A stretch of 64,000 nt of DNA from the NCBI GenBank assembly GCA_012837895.1, contig DUQH01000035.1, forward strand, positions 1 to 64,000, given 5' to 3'. Below are positions 25,243 to 33,796 of the stretch, in pieces; positions within the stretch are counted from its first letter, which is position 1, and each line of letters begins with the position of its first letter. The stretch comes from Candidatus Fermentithermobacillaceae bacterium. Its GTDB lineage: Bacteria; Bacillota; Sulfobacillia; Fermentithermobacillales; Fermentithermobacillaceae. Below the pieces are notes generated by a model. That model was given only the letters and a program-made list of their open reading frames with translations, was not told the DNA's origin and did no database searches. Made by a program: the position numbers and the translations under genes.

Positions 25243-26985
25243 TCAGCCTTCGGGCACAAACCGTGAAAACTCATGCCTCATAAGACCGGATATCTTATCT
25301 TCAAATCCATCCAGGGGTACAATCATTGACTCTTCTCCTGCCCTGAGTTTGACTTCGACCCCGCCTGCTTCGAGACTCCGTTTGGAAACGGTTACACGGA
25401 TGGGCATCCCCAATAGGTCGGCGTCATTGAACTTGACGCCTGCTGATTCATCCCTGTCGTCATACAACACTTCGACACCGAGCTGCCCCAGCTTGTCGTA
25501 GATATTTTCAGCGATCTCAATCACCTGGCTGCCGGTTCCCAGGCTTAAGAGGTGAACGTGGTACGGAGCAACTGTGATCGGCCAGCTTATTCCCTTCTCG
25601 TCCCGGTTCTCTTCAACAATGCATGCCAACAGCCTGCCTACTCCCATCCCGTAACAACCCATCACCAGGGGCTTTAAGGCTCCGTCTTCGCCCTGGAAAT
25701 TGGCACCCATTGACTTTGAGTACCTTGTACCCAACATGAATGTGTTGCCCACTTCAATGCCCCTTGCCTGGACCAAGGGCGCATTACAAACGGGGCATAA
25801 GTCTCCATCCCTGGCGGCTGCAATATCAGCTACTGAATCCAAGGAAAAATCCCTGCCAGGAACCACATTGACAAAGTGATAGTCTTTTTCGTTGGCTCCT
25901 GCAACATAGGAATACTCAGGCGAAATGCTATCATCCACTGTTACCTCTAAGTGCCCCACGCCAACAGGCGACATGAACCCTTGTACCAACCCGTGGGCCC
26001 CCAATTCTTCAGGCGAAGCCAGCCTCACTTGAGACGTTCCCACGAAATTGGCAAGTTTGCGTTCGTTTATGTCAAGATCGCCTCTGATCAGGGCTATCAC
26101 AAGTCGGTTGTCTTCTTGGGTGAAATACGCCATGGTCTTAATACTCAGTACCGGGCTCACACCCAGGTATCCAGTGACCGACGCAATCGTATCCTTGCCT
26201 GGAGTATGCACTTTCTCTACCGGCGCCTGGTTCTCCCCGGTAGGTGCCGATTCTTGTTCAGGCGTCTTGTTGAACATGGCTACTTCACGGTTGGCCGCAT
26301 ACCCGCATTCAGGACACAGAATCAAAGTATCTTCCCCGGAATCGGTTAGGTAGATGAACTCGTGGGCCATACTCCCGCCCATCATGCCTACGTCGGAAAG
26401 CACCTTCACCACAGGAACCCCGCATGTCCTGCAAATCCTTTCGTAGGCGGTACACATATAGGGATAGTACCGGTCCAGATCAGCTTGGTCCGTATGGAAG
26501 CTATACGCGTCTTTCATGGTAAATTCCCTTACCCGGACAAGTCCGCCTCTGGCCCGTGGCTCATCGCGAAACTTGGTCTGGATATGGTACACCACACAGG
26601 GCAGCTGCCTGTAGGAATCGATGAAACGCCGGGCTAGATCAGTAACAGACTCTTCATGGGTCATCGCAAGGCACATATCCCTGCCTGATCTATCCTTGAA
26701 TCTTGCCATTTCAGGGCCTATCTCATCCCACCTGCCCGATTCCTTCCAAATATCCCCAGGGTTTACCACAGGCATGTTTATCTCCTGCCCGCCAATTGCG
26801 TTCATTTCTTTCCGCATCACATCCTGGATTTTCCGGACACTTCGCCAACCAAGAGGCAAATAACTGTAAATGCCTGAAGCAAGTTTTGAGATAAGTCCTG
26901 CCCGCAGCATAAGGCCGTGAGAGGCCATTTCCACCTCGGCAGGTTGTTCACGCAATGTTTTTCCAAAAGCTTGGCTCAGTCTCAT
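25243..26985 (-). CDS. proS: Prolyl-tRNA synthetase (bacterial type with editing insert)
   Basis: Class II synthetase of about 580 residues. The catalytic core shows MRLSQAFGKTLRE, GIYSYLPLGWRSVRKI, KFRDEPRARGGLVRVREFTMKDAYSF and GCYGMGVGRLLACIVEENRDEKG. Between motifs 2 and 3 lies the YbaK-like editing domain (ALIRGDLDINERKLANFVG) that removes Ala-tRNA-Pro. I chose ATG 26985: GGAGG lies 10 nt upstream and the sequence matches family N-termini. A strong promoter 70 nt upstream drives proS-alaS. Confidence 0.97.
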   Translation of the reverse strand: MRLSQAFGKTLREQPAEVEMASHGLMLRAGLISKLASGIYSYLPLGWRSVRKIQDVMRKEMNAIGGQEINMPVVNPGDIWKESGRWDEIGPEMARFKDRSGRDMCLAMTHEESVTDLARRFIDSYRQLPCVVYHIQTKFRDEPRARGGLVRVREFTMKDAYSFHTDQADLDRYYPYMCTAYERICRTCGVPVVKVLSDVGMMGGSMAHEFIYLTDSGEDTLILCPECGYAANREVAMFNKTPEQESAPTGENQAPVEKVHTPGKDTIASVTGYLGVSPVLSIKTMAYFTQEDNRLVIALIRGDLDINERKLANFVGTSQVRLASPEELGAHGLVQGFMSPVGVGHLEVTVDDSISPEYSYVAGANEKDYHFVNVVPGRDFSLDSVADIAAARDGDLCPVCNAPLVQARGIEVGNTFMLGTRYSKSMGANFQGEDGALKPLVMGCYGMGVGRLLACIVEENRDEKGISWPITVAPYHVHLLSLGTGSQVIEIAENIYDKLGQLGVEVLYDDRDESAGVKFNDADLLGMPIRVTVSKRSLEAGGVEVKLRAGEESMIVPLDGFEDKISGLMRHEFSRFVPEG

Positions 26986-27052
26986 GGCAAATGTACCTCC
27001 AGTACCGTGCTCGCGGGTTGTGCGCCCCGGCTCAGGTGTATGTATTAACGGA

Positions 27053-27081
27053 ATTATATCCCTGTGATATACGAGGGTCAA
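27053..27081 (-). promoter_or_regulatory. Strong sigma-A-type promoter of proS-alaS
   Basis: On the minus strand TTGACC (27081-27076) is followed by exactly 17 nt and then a perfect TATAAT (27058-27053). It lies between the met operon terminator and proS. Confidence 0.85.
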
Positions 27082-27091
27082 ACCTCCAATG

Positions 27092-27122
27092 AAAAGCAGG
27101 CCTTACAGTGCATCAGGCCTGC
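27092..27122 (-). terminator. Rho-independent terminator of the metNIQ operon
   Basis: On the minus strand GCAGGCCT pairs exactly with AGGCCTGC around an 11-nt loop, followed by TTTTC. It lies 52 nt past the metQ stop and just before the proS promoter. Confidence 0.85.
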
Positions 27123-27173
27123 CGTCACTTAGCTGCGCCACACAGCTTGTGCCCCTGTCCGGCTCCTATGCTC

Positions 27174-27983
27174 TTAGAATGCGGGGATAACCCCTCCTTC
27201 ATACGATTCCTCTATGAATTGCTTCACTTCAGAGCCGGTGAGTACCTTAACCAGCTTCTTGATAGCTTCATTGTCCTTATCTTCAGACCTCACAGCTATT
27301 ACGTTTGCATAGGGAGAGTCGCCGCCTTCAAGAAACAGCGCATCCTCAGTAGGCGACAACCCTGCTTGCAGTGCGAAGTTGCCATTAATCACTGCGATGT
27401 CGAGATCCGGCAGTACTCTCGGAAGCATAGCTGCATCAAGTTCCTGGAACTGTAGATTCTTGGGATTGTCGTCAATGTCGTAGACTGTAGCTAAAACGCC
27501 TGTACCTTCTTTGAGGGTCACAAGGCCGGCCTTCTCAAGAAGCAGGAGCGCCCTGCCCCCGTTGGTGGCGTCATTGGGAATTCCCACCTGGGCCCCGTCC
27601 TTTAGTTCAGACAGGTCATCTATCTTTTCTGAATATATGCCAAGAGGCTCAATGTGAATTTTGGCCACCCATGTAAGGTCAAGATTGCGTTCTTCAACCA
27701 TATTCTCAAGGTAGGGAATATGTTGGAAGAAGTTGGCGTCCAGTTGTTTATCAGCAAGCTGCAGGTTCGGCTGGACATAGTCGGAAAACACTATTATCTC
27801 AATTTCAACGCCTTCCTCTTCAAGTAAAGGCTGAGCAAACTCGAGGATTTGAGCGTGGGGAACCTCAGTAGCTCCTATCTTGATAGCCTCTGTCTCTTTA
27901 GTGCATCCTGAAAGCCCTATCACACCGAAGAGTGCAAGTACACCTACAATCAATGCTGTCTTCTTAACTGTTGTTTTCAACAT
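27174..27983 (-). CDS. metQ: Methionine ABC transporter, substrate-binding lipoprotein
   Basis: NlpA/MetQ family solute-binding protein that delivers methionine to MetNI outside the membrane. Signal peptide VGVLALFGVIGLSGC ends in a lipobox, so Cys is lipid-modified and the protein is membrane-anchored; lgt is in this window. The family motifs HAQILEFAQPLL, DYVQPNLQLADKQLDANFFQHIPYLE and IPNDATNGGRALLLLEKAGL are clear. Length 269, normal. It is the last gene of metN-metI-metQ, 54 nt after metI. Confidence 0.96.
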   Translation of the reverse strand: MLKTTVKKTALIVGVLALFGVIGLSGCTKETEAIKIGATEVPHAQILEFAQPLLEEEGVEIEIIVFSDYVQPNLQLADKQLDANFFQHIPYLENMVEERNLDLTWVAKIHIEPLGIYSEKIDDLSELKDGAQVGIPNDATNGGRALLLLEKAGLVTLKEGTGVLATVYDIDDNPKNLQFQELDAAMLPRVLPDLDIAVINGNFALQAGLSPTEDALFLEGGDSPYANVIAVRSEDKDNEAIKKLVKVLTGSEVKQFIEESYEGGVIPAF

Positions 27984-28037
27984 CCCACACCTCCGATTTC
28001 TTTCTGTAAGAATGACATCCCAACCGGCATCCCTAGT

Positions 28038-28721
28038 TTATTTCCAAATGCAGCGCCTGGCGGCGCTGTCGCCCAAATACTGAATGCCTTGAACCAGGCA
28101 TATGAGCACTATTACACACAATGCCATGATTGCAGGTTCCCACCTCTGGTAGCCGTACCTGATGGCTAGATCGCCCAAACCACCCCCTCCTATGGCGCCT
28201 GCCATGGCCGAGTAGCCTACCAGGTTCACGGCGGTTATGGCTGCACCTGAAATCAAGGAAGACAGGCATTCAGGCACGAGCACGTACCTGACTATCTGGT
28301 ACCGCGAAGCTCCCATGGATATGCACGCATCGATAACGCCTGGTTCCACAGTGAGCATGGCAGACTCGGTAATCCTTGCTACAAACGGTATTGCAGAAAT
28401 GGTAAGGGGTACCATGGCAGCGAAAGTTCCAACGGACGTGCCTGTAATGAGCCTGGTAAATGGGACGATAGCTACCATGAGGATGACAAACGGGATTGAC
28501 CTGCCTATATTCACCACTGTGCTCAAGACCGAGTAAACTACATTGTTCCTGGCCAACCCCCTGGGCCCGCTAAGCACAAGCCAAATCCCTAAAGGAGTGC
28601 CTATGAGTTCTGCAAACAACAGGGAAACCAGCACCATGGCAAGTGTTTCACCGGTAGCAACGGCCACAGGCTCCAACAAATTATGTGATATCAATGAACT
28701 CCAGGTCAAAGTCAGCATCAT
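28038..28721 (-). CDS. metI: Methionine ABC transporter, permease
   Basis: A 227-residue integral membrane permease with about five transmembrane helices. The EAA loop that contacts MetN is [20 protein letters not shown], and the family motifs [20 protein letters not shown] and [20 protein letters not shown] are present. The start overlaps the end of metN by 4 nt (ATGA), so translation is coupled. It forms the channel with MetN dimers. Confidence 0.96.
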   Translation of the reverse strand: MMLTLTWSSLISHNLLEPVAVATGETLAMVLVSLLFAELIGTPLGIWLVLSGPRGLARNNVVYSVLSTVVNIGRSIPFVILMVAIVPFTRLITGTSVGTFAAMVPLTISAIPFVARITESAMLTVEPGVIDACISMGASRYQIVRYVLVPECLSSLISGAAITAVNLVGYSAMAGAIGGGGLGDLAIRYGYQRWEPAIMALCVIVLICLVQGIQYLGDSAARRCIWK

Positions 28722-29440
28722 GTCGTCTCTCCCGAACCCGGGGCTGCCTGCAAACCTTGCTCTAAATCAAATCCAGGCTCCGACAAAACCCCGTTGTTTA
28801 TATAGATGTGCCTGTTGCAGATTGCTCCTACCAGTTCTGTCTGGTGAGTCACGATCAGGACGGTAATACCGGTGCGCCCATTTATTGCTTGGATGAGTTC
28901 AAGAATCGACTCTGCAGTGCGCCTGTCAAGCGCGGACGTAGGCTCGTCCAGAATCAGTACTTCAGGCTCGGTAACAAGTGCCCGCGCAATGGCTACCCTT
29001 TGCTTCTCCCCACCTGACAGGTGGGACGGCATGAATTGCTTCCTGTGGGAAAGCCCGACCATGTCTAATGCAGTTGAAGCCAGGCTGCACGCCTCCTGTC
29101 TATCAAACCCTTGTATCTCCAGGGGAAGCATCACGTTTCTGAGTGCTGTTCTCGAAAACAATAGGTTATAACCTTGGAAAACTACCCCGATTTTCATTCT
29201 CAGTTGTCTAAGTTTTTCTCCTGAAACCAGCAGTACATTTTCATCCTTAAACAGGATCTCTCCTGAGTCAGGCCTTTCAAGCAGAGCCAGACATCTTAGC
29301 AGAGTGGTCTTACCCGCACCTGACGGTCCGTAAATTCCCAGCACTTCGCCTGCATTTACTGAAAAAGTCACATTGTCAAGCGCATGTACCGGCCCTGATG
29401 ATGTGTAAAATGTCTTGCTTAGTCCTCTAACTGATATCAC
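28718..29440 (-). CDS. metN: Methionine ABC transporter, ATP-binding protein lacking the NIL domain
   Basis: ABC ATPase with Walker [11 protein letters not shown]-loop VFQGYNLL, signature [15 protein letters not shown], Walker [12 protein letters not shown] and H-loop VTHQT. At about 240 residues it ends soon after the ATPase core. Most MetN proteins have about 340 residues with a C-terminal NIL (ACT-like) domain that mediates inhibition by internal methionine. That control is missing here, and the operon relies visibly on a SAM riboswitch. I chose GTG 29440, with GGGGGTGG 7 nt upstream. Confidence 0.93.
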   Translation of the reverse strand: MISVRGLSKTFYTSSGPVHALDNVTFSVNAGEVLGIYGPSGAGKTTLLRCLALLERPDSGEILFKDENVLLVSGEKLRQLRMKIGVVFQGYNLLFSRTALRNVMLPLEIQGFDRQEACSLASTALDMVGLSHRKQFMPSHLSGGEKQRVAIARALVTEPEVLILDEPTSALDRRTAESILELIQAINGRTGITVLIVTHQTELVGAICNRHIYINNGVLSEPGFDLEQGLQAAPGSGETT

Positions 29441-29461
29441 CGGGAAACCACCCCCTCTAAA

Positions 29462-29612
29462 CAAAAAGCCCCTCTGACAAGAAGAGAGGCATAAATCCCC
29501 TTATCTGCCAGAACCAAACTTCTGCTGGTTCTGTTGGAGTTGGCACCTTCGCACTCTGTGCGGGTTGCCGCAGGGTCACTGGGCCAATTCCCTCACCTGC
29601 TCTGGATAAGGA
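29462..29612 (-). ncRNA. SAM-I (S-box) riboswitch with terminator, controls metNIQ
   Basis: Reading the minus strand from 29612, the S-box consensus is clear: CTTATCCAGAGCAGGTGAGG, then GGCCCAGTGACCCTGCGGCAACC, GGTGCCAACTCC and the closing arm GGCAGATAAGG. Downstream a hairpin (GCCTCTCT pairing with AGAGGGGC, 29463-29490) followed by TTTTTG forms the expression-platform terminator. When SAM is bound transcription should stop here; when SAM is low the met transporter genes are read. The terminator lies 20 nt before the metN start. Confidence 0.95.
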
Positions 29613-29640
29613 CCAGCTATTATTCAGTTATGTGAATCAA

Positions 29641-29669
29641 TACTTAGCACAACAAATGCATACTGTCAA
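29641..29669 (-). promoter_or_regulatory. Promoter of the riboswitch-metNIQ transcript
   Basis: On the minus strand a perfect TTGACA (29669-29664) is followed after 17 nt by TAAGTA preceded by TG (extended -10 form). The -10 match is poor, but the position is 30 nt before the aptamer. Confidence 0.5.
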
Positions 29670-29685
29670 TAGCAGTTGCCGTTTT

Positions 29686-29723
29686 CAACCGGCCGCAAGC
29701 TCCAGATTCCGCATCTCCGGTTG
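29686..29723. repeat. Inverted repeat downstream of the second aldo/keto reductase
   Basis: CAACCGG (29686-29692) pairs with CCGGTTG (29717-29723) and encloses a small AGAT/ATCT hairpin. It is 33 nt past the reductase stop on the minus strand and could act as its terminator, though no T-run follows. Confidence 0.4.
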
Positions 29724-29755
29724 CATCGAACCGCATTGGAGTCGCTAATACCCGG

Positions 29756-30712
29756 CTAAACAAGTCTTATGGCGAACTCGGGACATACAGGAGCGCAATA
29801 CCCGCACAAGATGCACTTGCTTGCATCATGACGGGCTTTTCCACCGACCACTTCCATGGCCATGTTGGGGCAGATTTCAACACAGCGCCCACATCCCTTA
29901 CAAAACACCTGTACAATGAGTTTCTTCTGGTGGACGGTGGCGTCAGCCAGACCGGCAGGCACCTCCTGATCGTTGAAAATGCACAGGTTCATGGTCAGTT
30001 CATCCCTGTTAACCATTCCGACAGCCACTGAACTCACACCCGGCAAATATCTGACATAATCTATGGCCCCTTTTATGTCTGCAAGCAGGTTACCGCCTCC
30101 AAGCGCCTTCATTGCATAGACTCCTTTTCCTTTAAGGGCTGCTTGCTCAATGGCGCTTGCCATTTCTTCCTTGGAGCCGTGTAGTATCCCAAGGCCTTCT
30201 ATGTTGATAATCGGGAAAATCACGTCTATTTCGCCGGTGTCTATCCCTGCCCGGACTGCAGACACAGAATGGGTAGATATCCCTACGGCCTTGATCAAGC
30301 CCTTCGCCTTGCAATCCACCAGGCACTCAAAGGCGCCTTCCCTGTCCTTGAACACATTTGCATCTACCCTGGCTGCATGAAGGTGGAAGATGTCGATAAC
30401 TTCCCGGTCAAGAGCTGCCCTGGCTTCCTCCACCGCAGCCTTCATCTCGTCATAGGTTGAAGCAGTTGACTTCGTGGCAATGACAACATCATCTCTTTTT
30501 CCTTTGAGACTGTCCAGGGCTTGCCTGATATGGGGGTAAGTCCGGTAGCTCTGTGCAGTATCCAAGAAGTTTATGCCACTTAGAATCCCTTCCCGGATCA
30601 GTTGCCCCCCTTCTTCAGGAGACAGCCCGAATTGGTTAGGACCCATAGGCAGTACACCAAAACAAAGCTGGCTGACGCTGATCCCTGTGTTTCCAAGCAC
30701 GTTGTATTTCAT
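29756..30712 (-). CDS. Aldo/keto reductase with C-terminal 2x[4Fe-4S] ferredoxin domain (paralogue 2)
   Basis: A 318-residue paralogue of the gene at 18983, with the same domain order: TIM-barrel reductase, then two [4Fe-4S] sets (CKGCGRCVEIC and CILCGYCAPVC). All four reductase residues are present: Asp and Tyr in NFLDTAQSYR, Lys in VIATKST and His in IFHLHA. It could therefore be a working oxidoreductase that exchanges electrons with ferredoxin. ATG 30712 is the start. It is divergent from dinB. Confidence 0.92.
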   Translation of the reverse strand: MKYNVLGNTGISVSQLCFGVLPMGPNQFGLSPEEGGQLIREGILSGINFLDTAQSYRTYPHIRQALDSLKGKRDDVVIATKSTASTYDEMKAAVEEARAALDREVIDIFHLHAARVDANVFKDREGAFECLVDCKAKGLIKAVGISTHSVSAVRAGIDTGEIDVIFPIINIEGLGILHGSKEEMASAIEQAALKGKGVYAMKALGGGNLLADIKGAIDYVRYLPGVSSVAVGMVNRDELTMNLCIFNDQEVPAGLADATVHQKKLIVQVFCKGCGRCVEICPNMAMEVVGGKARHDASKCILCGYCAPVCPEFAIRLV

Positions 30713-30796
30713 TTTGACACCTCCGGGTGCAAAGCTTCAATTGCCTTCATCAGTACCATTATAATGGAATCAACAGTGGACAAGGGATGATCTTGT

Positions 30797-31999
30797 GTGA
30801 CAGCTTCTGAACCTGATTACAGGTGCATTATTCACATTGATGCAGACGCCTTCTTCGCCTCTGTGGAGCAGAGAGATAATCCCGACCTTAGGGGAAAGCC
30901 TGTAATCATAGGCGGCCACCCACAAAGCAGGGGCGTGGTGTCTACTTGTTCATACGAAGCCAGGGTATACGGGGTACGATCTGCAATGCCTGTCTCACAA
31001 GCGTACCGGCTATGCCCGAACGGGATCTTTATCAGGCCGCGTATGGAGAGATACAAGCAGGTTTCAGACGCCATGTTTGACATTTTTGACAGGTACTCTC
31101 CGGTGATTGAGAAGTTGTCCATCGACGAAGCTTTCATAGATGTAACAGGCGAAGACGGGGTCGGAATTGCAGTTTCCATACGCAGGGATGTGAGACACGA
31201 ACTTGGGATCACTGTTTCAGCAGGGGTGTCGTACTGCAAGTTTCTCGCCAAACTTGCATCAGACTCATGCAAGCCTGATGGGCTCAAGTATATCCCCAGG
31301 GAAGAAGCCCAAGTATTTCTCGATGACCTTCCTGTAGCAAGACTCCCGGGAATCGGCCCCAAAACCAGGTCCAAACTAGAGACCCTCGGCATATCCACAA
31401 TAGGCGCCCTGAGACAGATGCCTGAAGCATGGTTTGTGCGGGTCTTTGGCAAAGCTGCCAGGCGATTTCAGGATATGGCAAAGGGCATAGATAATGACCC
31501 GGTAACCCCTTGGAGGGAGCCAAGATCCATAAGCGAGGAAAACACCTTCGAAACAGACATTGACAGCATGGATACCCTGCAGGGCCACCTTGCGGTACTT
31601 GCTCAGAATGTTGCCTTCAGGCTGCGGAAAGCCCGGCTTAAGTGTAGGACCGTAGGGATCAAAATCCGGTTCCACAACTTCTCCACGATAACAAGGGAGC
31701 ATACCCTGTCGGAAGCTGTATCCTCTGATGCAGAAATATTCAACCAGGCCAAGACCCTCTTGGAAGCAGCTGCGCCTGATAGGCCTGTGAGGTTGCTGGG
31801 AGTTGCGGCAAAAGGGCTGGTGCCGGAAACTTCGAGGCAGGCATCGCTTTTTGAACCGCCCGGGTCCCCTTGGGATGATATCTCCCGGTCCATGGACGAG
31901 CTTCGCAGGAAATACGGCAAGCCGGTCGTCCTCCTTGGCCCTTCTCTGAAGTCACGGAGAGGACACAGACCAAAGGACCCGCCCGATTGGACTCCTTAG
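30797..31999 (+). CDS. dinB: DNA polymerase IV (Y family)
   Basis: Translesion DNA polymerase of 400 residues. The catalytic metal ligands lie in IHIDADAFFASVEQ (near residue 15) and KLSIDEAFIDVTG (near 110). The thumb has LPGIGPKTRSKLETLGI, and the little-finger domain follows. A likely beta-clamp-binding peptide, QASLF, is near residue 352, followed by a short basic tail. The start is GTG 30797 with AGGGA 9 nt upstream. I see no LexA-type operator. The non-coding repeat array begins 67 nt after its stop. Confidence 0.96.
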   Translation: MTASEPDYRCIIHIDADAFFASVEQRDNPDLRGKPVIIGGHPQSRGVVSTCSYEARVYGVRSAMPVSQAYRLCPNGIFIRPRMERYKQVSDAMFDIFDRYSPVIEKLSIDEAFIDVTGEDGVGIAVSIRRDVRHELGITVSAGVSYCKFLAKLASDSCKPDGLKYIPREEAQVFLDDLPVARLPGIGPKTRSKLETLGISTIGALRQMPEAWFVRVFGKAARRFQDMAKGIDNDPVTPWREPRSISEENTFETDIDSMDTLQGHLAVLAQNVAFRLRKARLKCRTVGIKIRFHNFSTITREHTLSEAVSSDAEIFNQAKTLLEAAAPDRPVRLLGVAAKGLVPETSRQASLFEPPGSPWDDISRSMDELRRKYGKPVVLLGPSLKSRRGHRPKDPPDWTP

Positions 32000-32065
32000 G
32001 TGACAGACCAGCTCAGCTGAAAGCTACTCGACCACTGCTCATTACTGCTACTACTGTCTGATTCT

Positions 32066-32540
32066 CATACAGGTTTTCCAAAAGGTGTATCGTTCTTGTA
32101 CAGGTTTGGTTGGAAACCGTAGGAAATTCGAACAGGTGTATGAAAAAGCTGCATCCTTTCTAGAAACCTAGCTGACTTTCATACAGGTTTTTGAAAAGCT
32201 GTATCTTTTTTGCACCGGTTTGGCGGGAACCTGTATGAATTATAGCCAGCTGTATCAAGAAGATGCATCTTTTCGGGAAACCTGCCTATTTTTGGCGCAG
32301 GTCCAACTAAGACCTGTATGGTTTTCGAACAGCCGTGCTAAAAAGGTGCAGCTTCCCGCGGGACCTAGCTCATTTCGATACAGGTTTTCGAGAAAGTGTA
32401 TCTTTTTCATACAGGTTCGGCCGGAAGCAGCGTAAATTCTAATCAACCGTACAAAAAAGATACAGGCTTTCCTGAAGACCGGTTGATCTTCACACAGGCC
32501 TTCCGGAAAGCCAGCTAGTTCTATCAAGAAGCTGCCAGGG
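32066..32540. repeat. Degenerate 114-bp repeat array, non-coding
   Basis: Between convergent dinB and the thiolase gene, 603 bp hold no convincing gene. Units open with C/G-A-T/C-ACAGG at 32066, 32180, 32377 and 32491. Spacings are 114, 197 and 114 bp; 197 equals 114 plus an 83-bp partial unit (from about 32294) that repeats the second part of the unit. Within each unit a short palindromic core recurs (ATACAGG-TTTT-AAAAG-TGTAT). The copies have diverged by roughly a third. The 83-bp partial unit breaks the reading frame, which argues against a protein repeat. Confidence 0.8.
32180..32212 (+). terminator. Terminator-like hairpin in the repeat array
   Basis: ATACAG (32181-32186) and CTGTAT flank a short A/T-rich loop, followed by CTTTTTT. 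A second copy, GATACA/TGTATC with CTTTTT, lies at 32377-32407. Either could end the dinB transcript. Confidence 0.5.
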
Positions 32541-32602
32541 ACGTACAGTTTACAGCCAACAATTTACATATGAAACAACCTACCTCTCAACTATCCCCTT
32601 AA

Positions 32603-33781
32603 TCATCTCTCAACTATCATGGATATTCCCATCCCACCGCCGATGCACATGGTAGCCAGGCCCGTCTTTGCGTCACGTTTTTTCATCTCATGCAGCAAAG
32701 TAACAAGGATTCTGGCGCCGCTGGCTCCAATGGGATGTCCCAGGGCGATTGCCCCTCCGTTGACATTCACAATGGAAGTGTCAATTCCCAATTCCTTTAT
32801 CCCTGCAAGGGTAGTTGAAGCAAAAGCTTCGTTCAGCTCTATCAGGTCAATGTCTTCAATACTCAAACCGGCCTTCTCCAAAGCTTTCAAGCTTGCAGGT
32901 ACAGGCCCGGTACCCATTACTTCAGGCTGCACGCCAGCCGACGCGTACGCCTTAATGACGGCAATAGGCTCTATATTGAGCTCTTTTACCTTTTCGGCCG
33001 ACATTACCACCACGGCCGCGGCACCATCGTTGATCCCTGAGGCGTTTCCGGCGGTTACTGTACCGTCTTTCTTAAAGGCCGGGCGCAACCTTGCAAGTTT
33101 GTCCGCAGTGGTGCCGAACCGGGGGTGCTCATCTTGGTCGAAAACCACAGGATCCCCTCTTCTCTGGGGAGCCTCAACAGGCACTATCTCATCTTTGAAG
33201 CGCCCTGATTTGATGGCTTCCTCCGCCCTGTTTTGGCTAAGTGCCCCGAAAGCATCTTGTTCCTCGCGGCTGATGCCCCATTTCTCTGCAACATTCTCAG
33301 CTGTAATCCCCATGTGGGTGTCGCCAAATACGCACCAGAGCCCGTCGAAGATCATAGAATCGATGAGTTCACCGTGTCCCATCCTGTAACCGTACCTCGC
33401 CTTGGGCAACAAATAGGGCGCCAGGTTCATATTCTCAGCCCCGCCTGCCACTACAATGTCTGCATCTCCGGCAGCAATAGCTTGGGTGGCCAGGACAACG
33501 GATTTCAGCCCTGACCCGCATACTTTGTTTACCGTCATACACGGAACCCCGACAGGAATCCCTGCATGCAAAGCTGCCTGCCTCGCAACATTCTGACCCT
33601 GCCCTGCACCTAGGACGTTCCCCATTATCACCTCATCCACCATGGAGACATCTATCCCTGCGCGTTCGACAGCTTCCTTGACCACGATAGCCCCCAGTTG
33701 GCTTGCTGGAACACTGGACAAGGTGCCTCCAAACGCTCCTATAGCAGTCCTCACTCCACTCACTATCACTGCTTGCCTCAA
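32603..33781 (-). CDS. Acetyl-CoA acetyltransferase (thiolase)
   Basis: Thiolase II family, 392 residues. It condenses two acetyl-CoA to acetoacetyl-CoA or cleaves the product. Active-site Cys in [14 protein letters not shown] (near residue 88), His in [17 protein letters not shown] (near 348) and the second Cys in [10 protein letters not shown]. The start is TTG 33781, with GAAGGGGG 9 nt upstream. It is the third gene behind the sigma-54 promoter, 16 nt after the CoA-transferase B subunit, and corresponds to atoB in E. coli order of function. Confidence 0.95.
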   Translation of the reverse strand: MRQAVIVSGVRTAIGAFGGTLSSVPASQLGAIVVKEAVERAGIDVSMVDEVIMGNVLGAGQGQNVARQAALHAGIPVGVPCMTVNKVCGSGLKSVVLATQAIAAGDADIVVAGGAENMNLAPYLLPKARYGYRMGHGELIDSMIFDGLWCVFGDTHMGITAENVAEKWGISREEQDAFGALSQNRAEEAIKSGRFKDEIVPVEAPQRRGDPVVFDQDEHPRFGTTADKLARLRPAFKKDGTVTAGNASGINDGAAAVVVMSAEKVKELNIEPIAVIKAYASAGVQPEVMGTGPVPASLKALEKAGLSIEDIDLIELNEAFASTTLAGIKELGIDTSIVNVNGGAIALGHPIGASGARILVTLLHEMKKRDAKTGLATMCIGGGMGISMIVER

Positions 33782-33796
33782 TGTGTACAGCCCCCT

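Noticed and set aside
25243-27081. T-box leaders upstream of proS, alaS or trpS
   Set aside because: No GGTGG T-box core or antiterminator was found; proS-alaS has a plain promoter and a short leader.
32255-32527. Minus-strand 90-codon frame (and a plus-strand 71-codon frame) in the repeat region
   Set aside because: They arise from the 114-bp repeats, lack ribosome sites, and the 83-bp partial unit breaks the frame.
32066-32540. CRISPR array
   Set aside because: Repeat units are long, diverged and lack regular unique spacers; no cas genes are near.
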